A DNA stretch of 7,364 nt from Lachnospiraceae bacterium (GTDB lineage Bacteria; Bacillota; Clostridia; Lachnospirales; Lachnospiraceae): assembly GCA_024697505.1 (NCBI GenBank), contig JAILFQ010000350.1, forward strand, positions 1 to 7,364. The letters are read 5' to 3'. This document shows positions 6,591 through 7,364 of the stretch, piece by piece; within the stretch, counting starts at the first letter, position 1; every line of letters begins with the position of its first letter. The translations under genes were made by a program, and so were the position numbers. The notes below the pieces were generated by a model. It did no database searches. It worked only from the letters and a program-made list of their open reading frames with translations, and was not told the DNA's origin.

Positions 6591-7364
6591 ATTTTAAGGT
6601 TATCATTGGAACTATTCTTGCTCCGGACTCCGACCCGGTTTTAGAGTCGGCTCTGAATTTGCTTGGAGAAACTCCGCAGAGTTTGTTGAATACTCTGTTA
6701 AACTGAGAGAAGGAGTTAAAACCGCAGGCAAGAGAAATATCCGTTATCTTGTCATCGGTTTCAAGAAGCATCTGCTGGGCATTTCTTATTCTTGTCATCT
6801 GTATATAGGAAGATATGTTAAAGCCCGTAACCTCTTTAAACTGGTGGGAAAGATAAAAAGTGCTGATATAAAATTCTTTTGAAAGAGTTTCCAGTGTAAG
6901 ATTTTCGCTAAAGTGAATATGAATATATGAAGTTACACTGTAAATCTTTGAAGCAAGATTATCATCACTTGATGGATTGTAAATATTGCTTTCACGGTTT
7001 TTGTAAATACACTCCAAAAACTGAATAAATTCGGAATGTATCATTAAAAGAGAGGTTGGAGTATTCTCCTTTAACAGTTCGAAGATCCGGTTCATATGGG
7101 AAGCCAGTTCTTCCTGTATTCTGCGCTCAAAACGATAAATGGGAATATCTGCGTAAAAGGCCGAAAGAATAAGGTTTAGCTCTTCCTGCAGTTCGTCGTT
7201 GGCCTCCTTTGGGAGTCGAAAGTCTATTATAAGCCTTTTAACGGCGGGACCTTCCGGATAAATGGATTTGTGCAGTTTAGAAGGCGGCAGAAGAGTAATG
7301 TCGTATTGTTTCTGTCTGTAAAGGTTACCTTCTATAAGATGCGAAGCGTCTCTTCCCAAAAGCA
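6589..7364 (-). CDS. AraC/XylS-family transcriptional regulator, 5'-truncated by window edge
   Basis: DNA-binding transcription factor. The frame is open to the window's right edge; 258 residues are visible, ending at TAA (complement of 6589-6591). Numbering from the TTG at 7357-7359, the fragment starts inside a cupin-like sensing domain (YDITLLPPSKLHKSIYPEGP, 19-38, with the usual ...LPP..LH... strand). A helical linker spans about 50-130. The AraC-type double helix-turn-helix spans about 137-237: first HTH near LTLETLSKEFYISTFYLSHQFK (154-175), second carrying the family signature ITDISLACGFNSFSQFNRVF (205-224) and GVSPSKFR (229-236). A 20-residue tail follows. The TTG is unlikely to be the real start because the cupin domain would lack its first strands; roughly 20-40 residues are probably missing. 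It is convergent to the iol/chemotaxis unit. It could respond to a sugar or cyclitol and control this or the unseen neighbouring locus; the target is unknown. Confidence 0.93.
   Translation of the reverse strand, partial: LLGRDASHLIEGNLYRQKQYDITLLPPSKLHKSIYPEGPAVKRLIIDFRLPKEANDELQEELNLILSAFYADIPIYRFERRIQEELASHMNRIFELLKENTPTSLLMIHSEFIQFLECIYKNRESNIYNPSSDDNLASKIYSVTSYIHIHFSENLTLETLSKEFYISTFYLSHQFKEVTGFNISSYIQMTRIRNAQQMLLETDDKITDISLACGFNSFSQFNRVFNKLCGVSPSKFRADSKTGSESGARIVPMITLK

Noticed and set aside
7357..7359. TTG (- strand) as the start of the AraC gene
   Set aside because: It falls inside the N-terminal sensing domain and the frame is still open to the window edge; no Shine-Dalgarno can be judged in the few bases left.

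Overview
The window reads as an accessory carbon-source locus from a motile, low-to-moderate GC Gram-positive anaerobe, most likely a Clostridia member of the Lachnospiraceae type. The reasons are strong AAGGAG-type ribosome binding sites, a lipoprotein signal with a typical Firmicutes lipobox, CTT/AGA/ATA-rich codon use, and protein sequences of clostridial flavour. This assignment is inferred by eye; no marker gene such as rRNA is present.

Layout. (1) Positions 1-1273 (+) hold the C-terminal two thirds of iolD, the ring-opening hydrolase of myo-inositol catabolism. (2) A 113-bp AT-rich spacer with a good promoter candidate follows. (3) Positions 1387-2283 (+) hold iolE, inosose dehydratase, which makes the substrate of IolD. 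(4) After only 30 bp comes a complete methyl-accepting chemotaxis protein (2314-4386, +) with a large extracytoplasmic sensor domain. (5) A 70-bp gap with a terminator-like hairpin leads to a large family 5 solute-binding lipoprotein (4457-6517, +). (6) A strong hairpin at 6543-6583 probably terminates transcription from both sides. (7) A convergent AraC-family regulator (6589-7364, -) runs off the right edge.

How it may work together. IolE and IolD catalyse consecutive steps: 2-keto-myo-inositol to trihydroxycyclohexane-dione, then to 5-deoxyglucuronate. The receptor is very probably on the iolE transcript. The lipoprotein follows on the same strand, behind a possible attenuator. This suggests that cells growing on inositol (or a related cyclitol or inositol-containing compound) also make a dedicated chemoreceptor and a surface binding protein. 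No permease or ATPase gene for the binding protein is in the window, so it may be a ligand-presenting partner of the receptor, or may share a transporter encoded elsewhere. That link is inference from gene order. The AraC protein could control this locus or the unseen genes to its right; the sequence does not decide.

No tRNA, rRNA, insertion sequence, CRISPR array or clear direct repeat was seen. No intergenic gap exceeds about 115 bp.
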